DNA of 64,000 nucleotides from Incurvaria masculella (taxonomy: Eukaryota > Arthropoda > Insecta > Lepidoptera > Incurvariidae), in NCBI GenBank assembly GCA_946894095.1, contig OX335649.1, positions 12,790,001 through 12,854,000 on the forward strand, written 5' to 3'. Below the pieces are notes generated by a model. It saw only the letters and a list, made by a program, of their open reading frames with translations. It ran no database searches and was not told the DNA's origin. Positions 14,301-23,885 of this stretch are shown here, in pieces. The position numbers and the translations under genes were made by a program. Positions within the stretch are counted from its first letter, which is position 1. Every line of letters begins with the position of its first letter.

Positions 14301-17300
14301 TTGTGACGTCAGATTGCAATACTTTGAGATTTCGTCCATACAAAATGTGTCAATTTGCGTTACTTTGAGATTTCGTCCATACAAAATGTGTCAAAGTGAC
14401 GTCACAAAGTACTACTTTTCGTTAGTCTTAGTTTCTGTTACGACTATTTATCTCAACCTGAGATTTCGTCCATACAGACTGTGTCAAAGTGACGTCACTA
14501 AGTACTACTTTTTGTTAGTCTTAGGCTGAGATAAATAGTCGTAACAGAAACTAAGACTAACGAAAAGTAGTACTTTGTGACGTCAATTGGCATTACTTTG
14601 AGATTTCCTCCATACAAAAAGTATCAAAGTGACGTCACAAAGTACTACTTTGCGTTAGCATTAGTTTTGGTGGCGACTATTTATCTCAGCCTGAGTTTCT
14701 GTTATGACTATTTATCTCAGGCTTAGAAACCAAACACAATTTTACAATGCCAACGGACGGGTCATCAGACATCTAGTTCGATCAAATAAAGCTATTTTGA
14801 GCAAAATTTGGGATCTTTGACAATAAATATGGGCGTGATCTTCTTTCCCCGTTTGTATGGGGAGTTGAGCGGGATGGGCCGCCTTAAGGTATTTTTACGT
14901 CCACATGTTCTGAAGTGATAAGATTGAATGAACGTCCATGTAAGTATGAAGTAACGTCTATCGTGGGTACCTCTCCGACATGGTCACCCCTCTCATAACA
15001 TGTTACTATTTGTTAGCCCTAGACTGTTTCTATGAACTGCGGCGCCAAAAGCTCGTGCAGAAGATCACGAGCGTAGCGAGCGGTACAATAACGTAGCGAA
15101 GGTGGCTTGGTTGTTCTGTTGCTGCATAAAAGGGGAACAAACCAACAAATGCAATTTACCACTTATAATAATATTTTTTCTGGGCAATACGTATGCTGCT
15201 ACCCACTATCGCATCATAAAGTCTAAAAAGCACAAGGTCCAAAACCCATACTGTCCAAAATACTTACGAATAATTGGGTTAGGTTAGGTTAGATTATATG
15301 CATCACTAGCTGCGGTACCCGGCTCCGCTCGGGTTAGTGTCGGCTAACTTATCTCATGGATAAAAACTGGTCCAGGACAATGTATCCATGTACCAAATTT
15401 AATCAAGATCGTTCGAGCCGAAATAGCATGATTTAATGAGAAACATCCAATAATTCCCATTTAGAGCTTCGTTGACGTTTGGTGGCTATTTAAAAAAAAA
15501 AACATTTGCCGCGAGAACCTTTCTGCACTTTCACTGCTACATTGCTTACCTAGTAAGTAACGTGTAACGTAGGTAAGTTTTGCGTGGACTCCAACCCACA
15601 GCCAGCCTCAACATCGAAAACAGTAACCCATCTCGAACCTGACTGCTCCCAGAGATGCTATACATTGATAAAATAGGCATATAAATCAGGTAAGTGGTTC
15701 GCATGTTATAAGACTTTAAGACTCACTACTTACCCTTCTGGTAATGAAGCGTTAAATTATGTAATCTATAAGTTTTTAGTAGAATCAGGCTAGACGTAGA
15801 TACAATGCACATCTAAATCGAGTAATTGGTTCTCAAGGATTTTATTCTGTTGGTCGCTCCTCCGGCGATTTAGCGTGATGCCAAGTAGTCCTAAAGTTGC
15901 AGGAAATACCAAGCCGTACTTCAGTAAAAGTAAGCGCTGCCGCCGCAAAGCCGAGTCGTGCATAGCATTGCAGTTTGTATGACAGCCCCATCTTAGCGTA
16001 AGCGGAACTGAATTCTATTTAGCCAATCCTAATTCCCGGGTAGTTAAATGTACATGTACTAAGTTTTACAAATCGCTAGTGCCTTGAAAATTCGCCAAAC
16101 GGACACCAAACAGTCACGACGTCTGCCCTCCCCCCTCCGCCGCTCCCCGCCACCGCCCCCGGCCCCGCTCCCCTTGGTGTGAAGTAGCGCTACCGGCATC
16201 GTTTTCGCAGCCCCGTGTAAGTTCTAAAGCCCATGGGCACATAGATTGTAGCCTATGTAGTTTCATTAGAATCCATTCAGTAGTTTTTACGTGAAAGAGT
16301 AACAAACATCCATCCATCCATCCATCCATCCATCCATCCATCCATCCATCCATCCATCCATCCATTATTACAAACTTTCCCCTTTATATTATTTATTATT
16401 ATATATTATTTATTAGATTAGATATAATACCCACGAAAAATACATACTTTTGGACGTTCTGGGTTTTGGACCTTATGCTTTTTCGACTTTATGAAGGCGA
16501 CCCCTTGAGTATATAGATCAATTTATGACTAAGAGCCGAATGCTTATAGTGTATATTCGCGTGAAAAACGATTAGTCTATTTTCATATTATGAATAACCA
16601 AAATTGTTGGGACACTGAAGCCTTTTCGTCTGATCTGCGTTGGACAACATTGTTTAGTCAAAAGCGCCTTCTATTTCAGTGAAGATGCTTTGGCTCAAAA
16701 GCACTCTAGGATCTTGTGAAGGTGATTTGCAAGTACTATAAGCATATTGTTGTGGGTGTAGCGGTTTACAGCTGAGCGTTTCGGCATTATGTGAGGCTAA
16801 TTCTCTGAATTATTTTGACTGCATGTAGTCACCTCTTCCAGGTTTCTGTCCATTTTAAAGGTTTGACTTTAAGGTCAACCACCAGTGCACTATTACAATG
16901 GCCCCGGAAAAACGCCATCCAGTCCACCCGATTTGCACGGAAAGAAGCTATTATTGGCCTTCTTCGCCACTTTTTCTAGGTGTCCTTTCATAGTGTTCAG
17001 TCGAAAATAATGTCCTTCAAAACCTTGACTTTAATGTTCCATAGAAGTTACATTTTTAAGGTGGCCCTTCCCGACGCGACTAACTCATTCGCGGGCACGA
17101 TACAAAACCTTGCTATTGCGCTCTGGGACATTCTCTGTTTTAAAGAAAAAGACAGGCTCCGTGATGGGGAGGATGCAACATGTCTAGAGAGCAGACAATG
17201 CGCATAGTTTTTGATTTTGTAAGATTTAAGAAAACTTTAATTACAAATCGACTTGTAGTCGATTGTGTTGTAAAGTAAATCACGAGCTCTGTAAGAGTAG

Positions 17301-18138
17301 TAAAAAATCAAACAAAAACCAAATGGATTATCAATCTTCATGAAACAAGCTTGGTTTGATGACTAACATTATTAAGATATTTTTATTGAATCGTTGAGTA
17401 ATCCACGCCTAAAGTCATTGTTAAAAAACGTGCGAAATATTCGAAATTTTGGACCTTATAACTAAGAGACCAAACACAATTTATCAATGCCAATGGTCAT
17501 CAGACGTCTAGTTAGATCAAATTAAGCTGTTTTGAGCATACTTTTGGATATCTGACAAGAAATATGCGCATGATCTTCTTTCCATGTTGAATGGGAACCT
17601 TAACAGATAAACTTCCGAAGCGCCATACATAAAATTTAGTGGCGCCATATGTTAACCATATCAGTCTGCGGATGAGAGTAATTTCGAGCAGTTGCGCCAT
17701 TCATTTGTAGATGGCGCTGCTGGTAACGTAATTGTTCATGATAAAAAAGATGAGTATTTGAATCACCTTGTGTAGGTCTAATCGATCTTGGAACATACTG
17801 ACACGTAATCGTCTTGTTTTAAATTAATTATTCCTACCCTGACATTGCCTCTTTCATTTGTTTTACAGCTATGCTCGCAGCCATACAGTTACGGGCGCGA
17901 CTTTATTCGACACTGCCTGAAGAAGCACGGTTGCCGCTTCAAGGGGAGCGAGGTTCGAGTGATGACGGAGGAAGTTTTGCAGCGGTACCGGGCGCGCGCG
18001 CGGGAGGAACAGGAGCAACAGCGCAGCGCCGAAGCTGTGGACTCCATACTGCCGCCGACTGTCACAGTGGACCCTGTCGCCATCGCTTGCCACCAACTCG
18101 ATCTGCACCTCAAGATATTAAGTGGCGAGCTCCGATAA
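2338..18138 (+). CDS. Gene A: ZAD/C2H2 zinc-finger protein, 5' end missing
   Basis: Probable nuclear DNA-binding transcription factor. Eight exons join in phase: 2338-2429, 5703-6030, 6290-6416, 9139-9441, 10686-10830, 11143-11209, 13235-13381 and 17869-18138 (TAA stop), giving 492 residues. All introns have GT/AG ends. The first exon encodes the second half of a ZAD ([11 protein letters not shown], then EEAYEFK). Next come an acidic, Lys-rich linker and a poly-Lys patch (KYKKKKK, a possible nuclear localisation signal). Six C2H2 fingers follow. Finger 1 (CPYC...HLLIH) has only nine residues between the second Cys and the first His, and several fingers are split by introns. The C-terminal tail is Arg/Glu/Gln-rich. 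The start codon and first Cys pair are not in the window; by comparison with gene B they lie upstream of position 1. Gene B is its tandem paralogue. DNA target unknown. Confidence 0.88.
2430..3141. other. Gene A intron, unique-looking sequence
   Basis: Intron between the ZAD exon and the linker exon. A short GC-rich patch near 2740-2800; no feature supported. 4737-5702 in the same intron is likewise empty. Confidence 0.5.
3142..3735 (+). repeat. RTE-like repeat, left arm (CTAGCTGCGGTACCCGGC)
   Basis: Matches 15308-15900 nearly base for base. The reverse complement of its first 150 bp occurs at 4587-4736, so the Jockey copy sits inside an inverted-repeat frame. Confidence 0.75.
3790..4586 (+). 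mobile_element. 5'-truncated Jockey copy in gene A intron
   Basis: An open frame running to 4451 encodes only the region after the RT catalytic box ([34 protein letters not shown]). It is clearly related to ORF2 at 21.2-23.9 kb but diverged. A 3' UTR and an A run end it at about 4586. Its 5' junction is a C-rich tract. It is flanked by inverted pieces of an RTE-like element. Non-functional. Confidence 0.85.
4587..4736 (-). repeat. RTE-like repeat, inverted right arm
   Basis: Reverse complement of 3142-3300, ending GGTACCGCAGCTAG. Together with the left arm it forms a large potential hairpin. Confidence 0.75.
6541..6790 (-). repeat. SINE fragment
   Basis: Diverged body of the tRNA-derived SINE (GTCATGCCAGGACCTTCC, ATGGAAAACACGGACAAT). 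Shorter scraps lie at 8126-8225, 49535-49595, 54955-55160 and 57250-57345, and tail-only scraps near 460-500 and 25760-25815. Confidence 0.65.
7265..7600. repeat. Inverted repeat pair before the THAP exon
   Basis: TACAGTCCCTCCTCCCGTAA (7421-7440) is the complement of TTACGGGAGGAGGGACTGTA (7499-7518), and homology continues outward on both sides (GGTGGCGAATTTGGTAGACG). Further pieces lie at 6095-6160, 8690-8800 and 26935-26990. Confidence 0.68.
7741..7850 (+). CDS. Orphan first exon of a THAP-domain protein
   Basis: ATG opens a frame beginning [17 protein letters not shown] and reaching [12 protein letters not shown] before a perfect donor (AG|GTAAGT). The C-x4-C followed by an FF-x-LP motif is the first half of a THAP zinc-binding domain, used by P-element-type transposases and by host DNA-binding proteins. 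I found no second exon with the expected C-x2-H before the next gene A exon. It sits in a gene A intron, among repeats present in both orientations (7265-7440, 7495-7600), so a transposon origin is likely. GC-rich sequence just upstream has an initiator-like TCAGT near 7697. Confidence 0.55.
8226..9138. other. Gene A intron, repeat scraps only
   Basis: AACAC-rich stretch 8225-8380, a GC-rich patch around 8480-8600, and a piece of the THAP-associated repeat at 8690-8800. Confidence 0.45.
9955..10290. repeat. Weak foldback element in a gene A intron
   Basis: CATAGATTAATAAT near 9975 pairs with ATTATTAATCTATG near 10258. Target and full ends unclear. The rest of the 9442-10685 intron shows nothing else recognised. 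Confidence 0.4.
11600..12293. mobile_element. Harbinger-like MITE (GGGCCGGTTGCACG), long copy
   Basis: Inverted ends GGCCGGTTGCACG and CGTGCACTCCGGCC flanked by TTA on both sides (11597-11599, 12294-12296). In a gene A intron. No protein. Confidence 0.72.
12297..13234. other. Gene A intron, no gene
   Basis: AT-rich. A diverged repeat at about 12880-13010 (GGACCAGTTGTGAACGCG) resembles 55800-55890. 14888-15305 and 16373-17055 in the next intron show nothing recognised. Confidence 0.45.
13844..14887. mobile_element. TTAA MITE, copy 2, with nested foldback cluster
   Basis: Same family as 1623-2158, ends TTAAGGTGGCCC and GGGCCGCCTTAA, enlarged by an insertion at about 14236-14726. In gene A's last intron. 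Confidence 0.78.
14236..14726. mobile_element. Nested foldback MITE cluster (GGCTGAGATAAATAGTC)
   Basis: The unit GGCTGAGATAAATAGTC...AGTAGTACTTTGTGACGTCA occurs at least four times in alternating orientation. Comparison with empty copies (CTTATAACTTAGAAACC) shows a TTA duplicated at the edges, as in PIF/Harbinger-type elements. Confidence 0.7.
15308..16372 (+). mobile_element. Non-autonomous RTE-like element with (CATC)n tail
   Basis: Begins CTAGCTGCGGTACCCGGC and ends with CAGTAGTTTTTACGTGAAAG, AGTAACAAA and about 15 CATC units (16308-16365). This is the arrangement of the common arthropod RTE-derived repeats. No protein; lies in gene A's last intron. The reverse strand's Met-Asp-Gly-Trp repeat is only the translated microsatellite. 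Confidence 0.75.
17056..17603. mobile_element. TTAA MITE, copy 3 (diverged)
   Basis: TTAAGGTGGCCCTTCCCGAC start, ATGGGAACCTTAA end. Ends about 266 bp before gene A's last exon. Confidence 0.68.
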
Positions 18139-18259
18139 CTATGGGGGCAGACGTACGAGTCTGCTTCACCATGTGATAACTCCAGGCTTCAAAACGATTA
18201 TCGACTGTGTCAGTGAATTCAATCATCGTGTGACGACTAGCACTACAGGCGAGAACTGG

Positions 18260-18882
18260 CCGGTAGTCTCAGTTCTCACCTAAATTGGCGTTACGGCAAA
18301 CCGATCGACTGGCGTTTTCAAATGTATGGAGAAATTGAAGACCGCGCGCAGTGGGCGTTAAGCGAACTAACATTTGCAGTCCGAGTTAGATTTTTTTTTC
18401 TTTATTTAGAGCATCTTAACATGTAATGACACAAACACAAGCATAGTAACACAATAAAATACACAACAAGTCATTACACAACACCAGATGCCACAGAGTT
18501 CAAAAATATGGTATTTAAATAGCTGACAAAGTACCTAGGTGTCTATGTATTTTTTTTTGTGCACTGAATGAAATACCTGCGATCACATGCAGAAAACATT
18601 AAGACTGCGATGTATTTGTATATGTAACCACTAAACATATAAGTATTCATATAAAAATTACTTTATTTGACAGCTTACTCAACGTTGCCGTAAATACGTC
18701 GACGTTGCCGTTTACGTCGACTCTGCATTTTCATACAAATCGGAAGTCCGAGTTTGACTTTGACAGCTTGAAGAAGTAAAACCACAGAATATCTAGTAAA
18801 AACTTGTACGGAGTTTGGAGAAAACGCCAGTCGATCGGTTTGCCGTAAACGCCAATTTAGGTGAGAACTCAGACTGACCACT
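18260..18882. mobile_element. Foldback element (AGTTCTCACCTAAATTGGCG), copy 1
   Basis: Inverted ends AGTTCTCACCTAAATTGGCG and CGCCAATTTAGGTGAGAACT, with an inner CCGATCGACTGGCGTTTTC arm also inverted. About 120 bp past the gene A stop codon. Confidence 0.72.
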
Positions 18883-19334
18883 CTGAAATAATACAATTTT
18901 GTAACTCACAGAATACTGTTGCTCTACTAGTCGGTGTTTTTGAAAATCAACAATAATTTTCAAAAAGAATTGGTGGCAAAATAATAGGGTGAAACAACCG
19001 AAGAAATCAACAATAAAATTGTTGAAAGATGAGAAAAGAGAGTAAAGTAAACTCGGACTCACACTGGTTCGCTTATCATCCTCAAATCAAACTATGACTA
19101 GCGCAGTGCGAAGCAAGTTTGATTCTGTATCATTAATAAAAAGGCAGACATGGCGCCTTCTAATGTGTCCATTTATCCTTATTAATAGTGTTCAAATTTT
19201 TTTTAAACTTACAAAAACAGTTTCAACCGGTTTGGCGTTTTCTTTTCCTAGGTTTTATGTTTCCTTTTCAGTTTCTAGCCTCCATTCCATCTGCCATGTC
19301 ATCAAAGAGAATAAGCGAAATGGTATATAAACAT

Positions 19335-19890
19335 AAACCCGTTTGACTCCCCATATAAACGTGGAAAGAAGATATTTCTTAGATATTTAAGATATTTCAT
19401 ATTTCTTGTCAAAGATCCCAAATTTTGCTCAAAATTGCTTTATTTGATCGAACTAGATGTCTGTTGACCATTGGCATTGTAAAATTGTGTATGGTTTCTA
19501 AGTTATAAGGTCCGAAAGTTCGAATATTTCGCACGTTTTATACAATAACTTTGGAGGTGGATTACTCAACGATAAAGTAAGCACATCTGAAAAAGATTAG
19601 TCATCGACATAGCTTGTTTCATCAAAATTTATAATCAATTTGGTTTTTGTTAGATTTTTTACTACAGCAGTCGTGGTTTACTTTTAGCTATAAGTCGTTC
19701 TGTAATCAAAATTTTCGTAAATCTTACCAAATCATATACTATGCTCATTGTTTGCTTTGTGGACATGTTGCATCTTCCTCATAACGGAGTCTGTCTTTTT
19801 CATTGAAACAGTGAATGTCCCAGAGCACAATAGCACGGTTTTGTACAGTGCCCGCGAATGAGTTAGTCCCGCCGGGTTGGGCCACCTTAA
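19335..19890 (-). mobile_element. TTAA MITE, copy 4 (reverse)
   Basis: Right end CGGGTTGGGCCACCTTAA is intact; the left end is eroded. Confidence 0.7.
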
Positions 19891-20199
19891 CAGTACATTA
19901 CGCCTGAAATAAGTATAAAACCATGTTTTTTTTTCAAATACAAAATGCCTAAAAAGCAAACTACAATAATAATTATGTATGCAGAATGCGACTTGGGTAG
20001 TCTCTATTCTCCAGTATGTTTGACTAAAATCTATATCAGAAATTGTTCCCTACGGGTACCTCAACCGTACGTACGTCAACAATAAAGCTCCGTGTATTAT
20101 TAAAATTTCTTTCAGGTTCTAAAATAACTCTTACATCCAACATGATTACGCTGCTTACCCTTAATCTACTATGTACTAAATTATTTGCAAAGGGGAATG

Positions 20200-20450
20200 C
20201 TTAAAATATAAATAAAAAATAAAAAAAACTGTCTTAAAAGAAAAAGCACAAAAAAGTAAAAAAAATATTGCTATTTTTGAAGTTAGGATTATTGTAATTT
20301 TTTGGGTCGGCGTCAGCCTGGCCTGCTCTGCGCCAGTCAAGAGAACCTTGGCTACCTTGGCTGACACCGACTCAAAAAATAACGATAATAGTAACTTCAA
20401 AAATGCCAATATTTTTTTAACTTTTTAGTGCTTTTTCTTTGAAAATCGTT
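20200..20450. repeat. Long inverted repeat
   Basis: TTTTGAAGTTAGGATTATTG ... GGGTCGGCGTCAGCC pairs with GGCTGACACCGACTC ... ACTTCAAAAAT. Followed (20520-20800) by RTE-like tail sequence (AAATCGGTTCACTCAGGC, TAACAAACATAAAAA). Confidence 0.55.
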
Positions 20451-20810
20451 TTTTTTTGTTATTTTTTTATTTGTTTATTTTTAGTGAATCTACACACTAA
20501 TTAATTTGTACATGTCCTTTCCAATAGAAAAGAATCATCGAAATCGGTTGGCTTAATATTGAGTTAACTATTCGTCCATTTGTCGCGCACATTCTATACA
20601 AATTTAAGACTTATATGATTTTCACAAGGTTATCATTGTCAGAACTAAACCAAATTGAAATGGGACCTCATGGGAAGCACCAGCTTTCAAATAAAAAAAT
20701 AATCATCAAAATCGGTTCACTCAGGCAAAAGTTCTGAGCGAGGTTCTGAGGTAACAAACATAAAAATATATATAAACATATATATATAGTCTAATTGAGA
20801 ACCTCCTTTT

Positions 20811-21095
20811 TAAGGGTTCCGTACCCAAAGGGTGCCAACTTAACCCTATTACCAAGCCTCTGCTGTCCGTCCTTCCGTCCGTCCGTCCATCAGTCTGTCA
20901 CAGGACTATCTCATGAACCGTAATAGGTAGGCAGCTGAAATTTTCAGTGTGTATTTATTTTGCCGCTATAATAACAAATAGGTAAAACTAACAATTAATA
21001 ACAAATAAAGGGGGCCCCTATACAAAAAACGTGATTTTTTGGTGTTCAATCTTGTACGATGGTACGGAACCCTTCGTGTGCGGTCCGACGCGTAC
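20811..21095 (-). repeat. GGAC-tract interspersed repeat, copy 2
   Basis: Reverse orientation (GGGTTCCGTACCC...TTCCGTCCGTCC...). Same family as 527-858. Abuts the Jockey 3' end. Confidence 0.78.
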
Positions 21096-21221
21096 TTTTT
21101 TTTTTGTTTCCTCTTATATTGCAATCTGTCTTTTTTTTTTTTTTTAGACATTGAGCGATAGGTTTGATATGTAAGTGGTCTTGGGAGTCACATATCCACT
21201 GATATATGCTCATTCTATACT

Positions 21222-23885
21222 CTATAGGAGATCTTGTGGAGCTCTTCTCTTAAGCCTTGAAAATGTTACTTTTGGTGTCATTAATTTCGAAGCTAAGTCA
21301 TTTGGGTGTAGAAGGATTCTCCTTCTATAGTTTTCAGTTTTAACTTTAATTTCTTCCTTCACTGTTGTAATACCCAGATCTCGATGCAAATTGTGGTTTG
21401 TTACATAATAAGGTGCGTTTGTTATCATGCGCAGCATTTTCGATTGGAAGCGTTGGATAATCTCTATATTAGAGTTAGATGCGGTACCCCAAAGTTCGAC
21501 TCCATATGTCCAAATGGGTTTGAGGATGCATTTATATAGTAGCAATTTATTTTCCATGGACAGATGAGACTTATTCCACATAAGCCAGTACATGCTTCTG
21601 AGTTTGATGCTCAACGCCTTGCGCTTTGTGAAGATGTGCTTTTTCCATGTGAGACGCCTGTCTAAATATAAACCCAAGTACTTAGCTTCATTAGCCTGTG
21701 GAATTTGAATTCCGTTTAAAACCACTGGTGGGCAAGTGTCTCGTCTGGTGGTAAATGTCACTTGGACTGATTTTGTCTCATTTGCCTTGATACGCCACAT
21801 TTTGAGCCAGTCTGATATGTTACTCAGGGACTTTTGCAGTTTCAAAGAAGCCTGTGCTGGAGTTTCATCAATTGCTAGGGCTGCAGTATCGTCAGCAAAA
21901 GTACCTATCAATACTCCTTCTGTCAAAGGAAGGTCAGAGGTGAACAGAAGATATAGGGTTGGGCCCATCACACTGCCCTGTGGCACTCCAGCATTTATGT
22001 TGTGTAGATGTGTGATGGCTTCACCCTGTTTGACAAAGAAGTGCCTGTGGCTGAGGTATGATTGTAGAAATAAGTAGTAATTTATCGGCAGTGATTTCTT
22101 TATTTTATACAGGAGGCCCTCATGCCACACCCTGTCAAACGCCTGTGATATGTCCAGAAAGGCTGCTGCACAATATTTCTTTTGTTCAAAGGTTGTGTAT
22201 ATGTTATCTATGAGTCTATGTATTTGCTCGATTATACCATGCATTGCTCGAAATCCAAATTGGTGGTCTGGAATTAATTTGTTTTTGGAAATTATTGGCA
22301 TAATACGCATTAAAAATAACATTTCCAGCACTTTTGCAGGTATCGGCAGCAAACTTATTGGGCGATAGGATTTGACGTCTTCACCACTTTTTCCCGGCTT
22401 CAAGATCATTTTAATTTGTGCAACTTTCCATTGGGGGGGTACAAATCCTCTGCATAGTATTGCATTGTACAGTTGGGTTAGGAAGGTGATTGCGTTTCCA
22501 GGGAGTTCCTGCAGTATTTTCGCGGATATAAGATCATACCCTGGAGATTTATGTAGACCAAGTTTTTGTATTGCAGATTTTACTTCACTTCCTGTGAATT
22601 TTTTGATAGGTAAGTCTAATTGATGTATTTGGTTGAGACTTTGTGTTATTTCATCAATAAATTCACTCGATCCTTCATTTGGGTTTGGTACAAAAACTTC
22701 ATTCAGATGTTTCGCAAATGCTTCGGCCTTTTCAACATCGCTTTTTGCCCACGTGTTGTCTTCTTTGCGTATAGGGGGTTGTTGGACTATAGGTTGCTTC
22801 AGTTTCTTAGTGGCTTTCCAAAGTGAATAGTCTGTGGAAGATGTTGCATCCAAATTTTGCAGATAGGTCTTGACTTCTTGGTTTCGTTCTTCTCTCAGTA
22901 TCTTCTTCAGCTGTGCTGAAAGCTTATTGAATTTAGCTTTATCTGCTGGGTGTTTAGTCTGTTGCCAGGTTTTCCTCGACTGTCGCCTTTCTGCAATCTT
23001 TGCTCTTATTGTGAAGGAACACTGAGGAATAGAAGGGCTAGCAGATTTTGGAGTCGAATTCCATGCCGCTTGCTGGATGCAGTTGTTGAAGTGTTCCACA
23101 GCTTGTATTATTTCATCGTCTGTCTTTAGGGAAATATTTGTGTTGATAGTGGTGTACACTTGTTGCTGAAATCTATGCCAGTTGGTTTTAAAGGTGTGCA
23201 GTCTGCACGGTTTTGTGGTAGGTATTATTTTCTTGCTCACAGTTAGTGATACTGCTGAGTGGTCAGAAAACAAGTCAAAGCAGGATTCACACTTGACATA
23301 TGTATTTGCAAGGCCCTTAGTAATGTAATAGTCCACTAAATCTGGGATCTTCTTTGGATCTGTGGGCCAGTATGTTGGCTCTCCTGTGGAAATTACATTT
23401 AGATTTTGTGCTTTTGTTGCAAACAGAAGCTGTCTGCCCTTAGTGGTGATGAGCCGTGAACGCCATTGTGTATGCTTGGCATTATAGTCACCACCAGCAA
23501 TAAATCTATGACCCAGTGTCATAAAAAATGCTTCATAATCTTGTTTTTTAATCGAGTGTTTGGGGGGACTGTAAACAGCAGAAATGGTTATGGGTCCTCT
23601 CGAATCTTCAATAATTATATTTGTGGCTTGAAACTCACTTGTACAATAGGCCTGTGTTTCATAGTGCCTGATATTATTTTTTATAATAATTGCGGAACCT
23701 CCATGTGCTGTGCCGTCTGGGTGCATAGTGTGATAAAATGTATATTGCGGCAATGTGAAGTGGCTTTTACTCGTGAAGTGTGTTTCCGAAATTAAAAGAA
23801 TGTCAATTTTGTGAATTTTAAGAAATAATTGAACCTCAAGGGTATGTTGTGAGAGCCCATTGGCATTCCAGAGGACTATTTTTAG
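21222..23885 (-). CDS. Jockey ORF2, endonuclease-reverse transcriptase
   Basis: About 888 codons from the conserved LWNANGLS region, which marks the endonuclease start (near 23856-23873). No ATG precedes it in this frame; the frame is open into ORF1 up to about 24.0 kb. Apurinic-like endonuclease motifs: GGDYNAKHTQW and SDHSAV. RT motifs: SYRPISLLP, AAAFLDISQAFDRVW, GVPQGSVMGP and the catalytic FADDTA. The C-terminal stretch (HRDLGITTV...RRAPQDLL) matches the truncated copy at 3.8-4.4 kb. No internal stops. Confidence 0.9.
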   Translation of the reverse strand, partial: LKIVLWNANGLSQHTLEVQLFLKIHKIDILLISETHFTSKSHFTLPQYTFYHTMHPDGTAHGGSAIIIKNNIRHYETQAYCTSEFQATNIIIEDSRGPITISAVYSPPKHSIKKQDYEAFFMTLGHRFIAGGDYNAKHTQWRSRLITTKGRQLLFATKAQNLNVISTGEPTYWPTDPKKIPDLVDYYITKGLANTYVKCESCFDLFSDHSAVSLTVSKKIIPTTKPCRLHTFKTNWHRFQQQVYTTINTNISLKTDDEIIQAVEHFNNCIQQAAWNSTPKSASPSIPQCSFTIRAKIAERRQSRKTWQQTKHPADKAKFNKLSAQLKKILREERNQEVKTYLQNLDATSSTDYSLWKATKKLKQPIVQQPPIRKEDNTWAKSDVEKAEAFAKHLNEVFVPNPNEGSSEFIDEITQSLNQIHQLDLPIKKFTGSEVKSAIQKLGLHKSPGYDLISAKILQELPGNAITFLTQLYNAILCRGFVPPQWKVAQIKMILKPGKSGEDVKSYRPISLLPIPAKVLEMLFLMRIMPIISKNKLIPDHQFGFRAMHGIIEQIHRLIDNIYTTFEQKKYCAAAFLDISQAFDRVWHEGLLYKIKKSLPINYYLFLQSYLSHRHFFVKQGEAITHLHNINAGVPQGSVMGPTLYLLFTSDLPLTEGVLIGTFADDTAALAIDETPAQASLKLQKSLSNISDWLKMWRIKANETKSVQVTFTTRRDTCPPVVLNGIQIPQANEAKYLGLYLDRRLTWKKHIFTKRKALSIKLRSMYWLMWNKSHLSMENKLLLYKCILKPIWTYGVELWGTASNSNIEIIQRFQSKMLRMITNAPYYVTNHNLHRDLGITTVKEEIKVKTENYRRRILLHPNDLASKLMTPKVTFSRLKRRAPQDLL

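Noticed and set aside
16114..16365. Met-Asp-Gly-Trp repeat protein
   Set aside because: Translation of the (CATC)n microsatellite at the end of an RTE-like element.
17871..18176. Other frames over the gene A and gene B last exons
   Set aside because: Shadows caused by high GC; the finger-coding frame is the spliced one.
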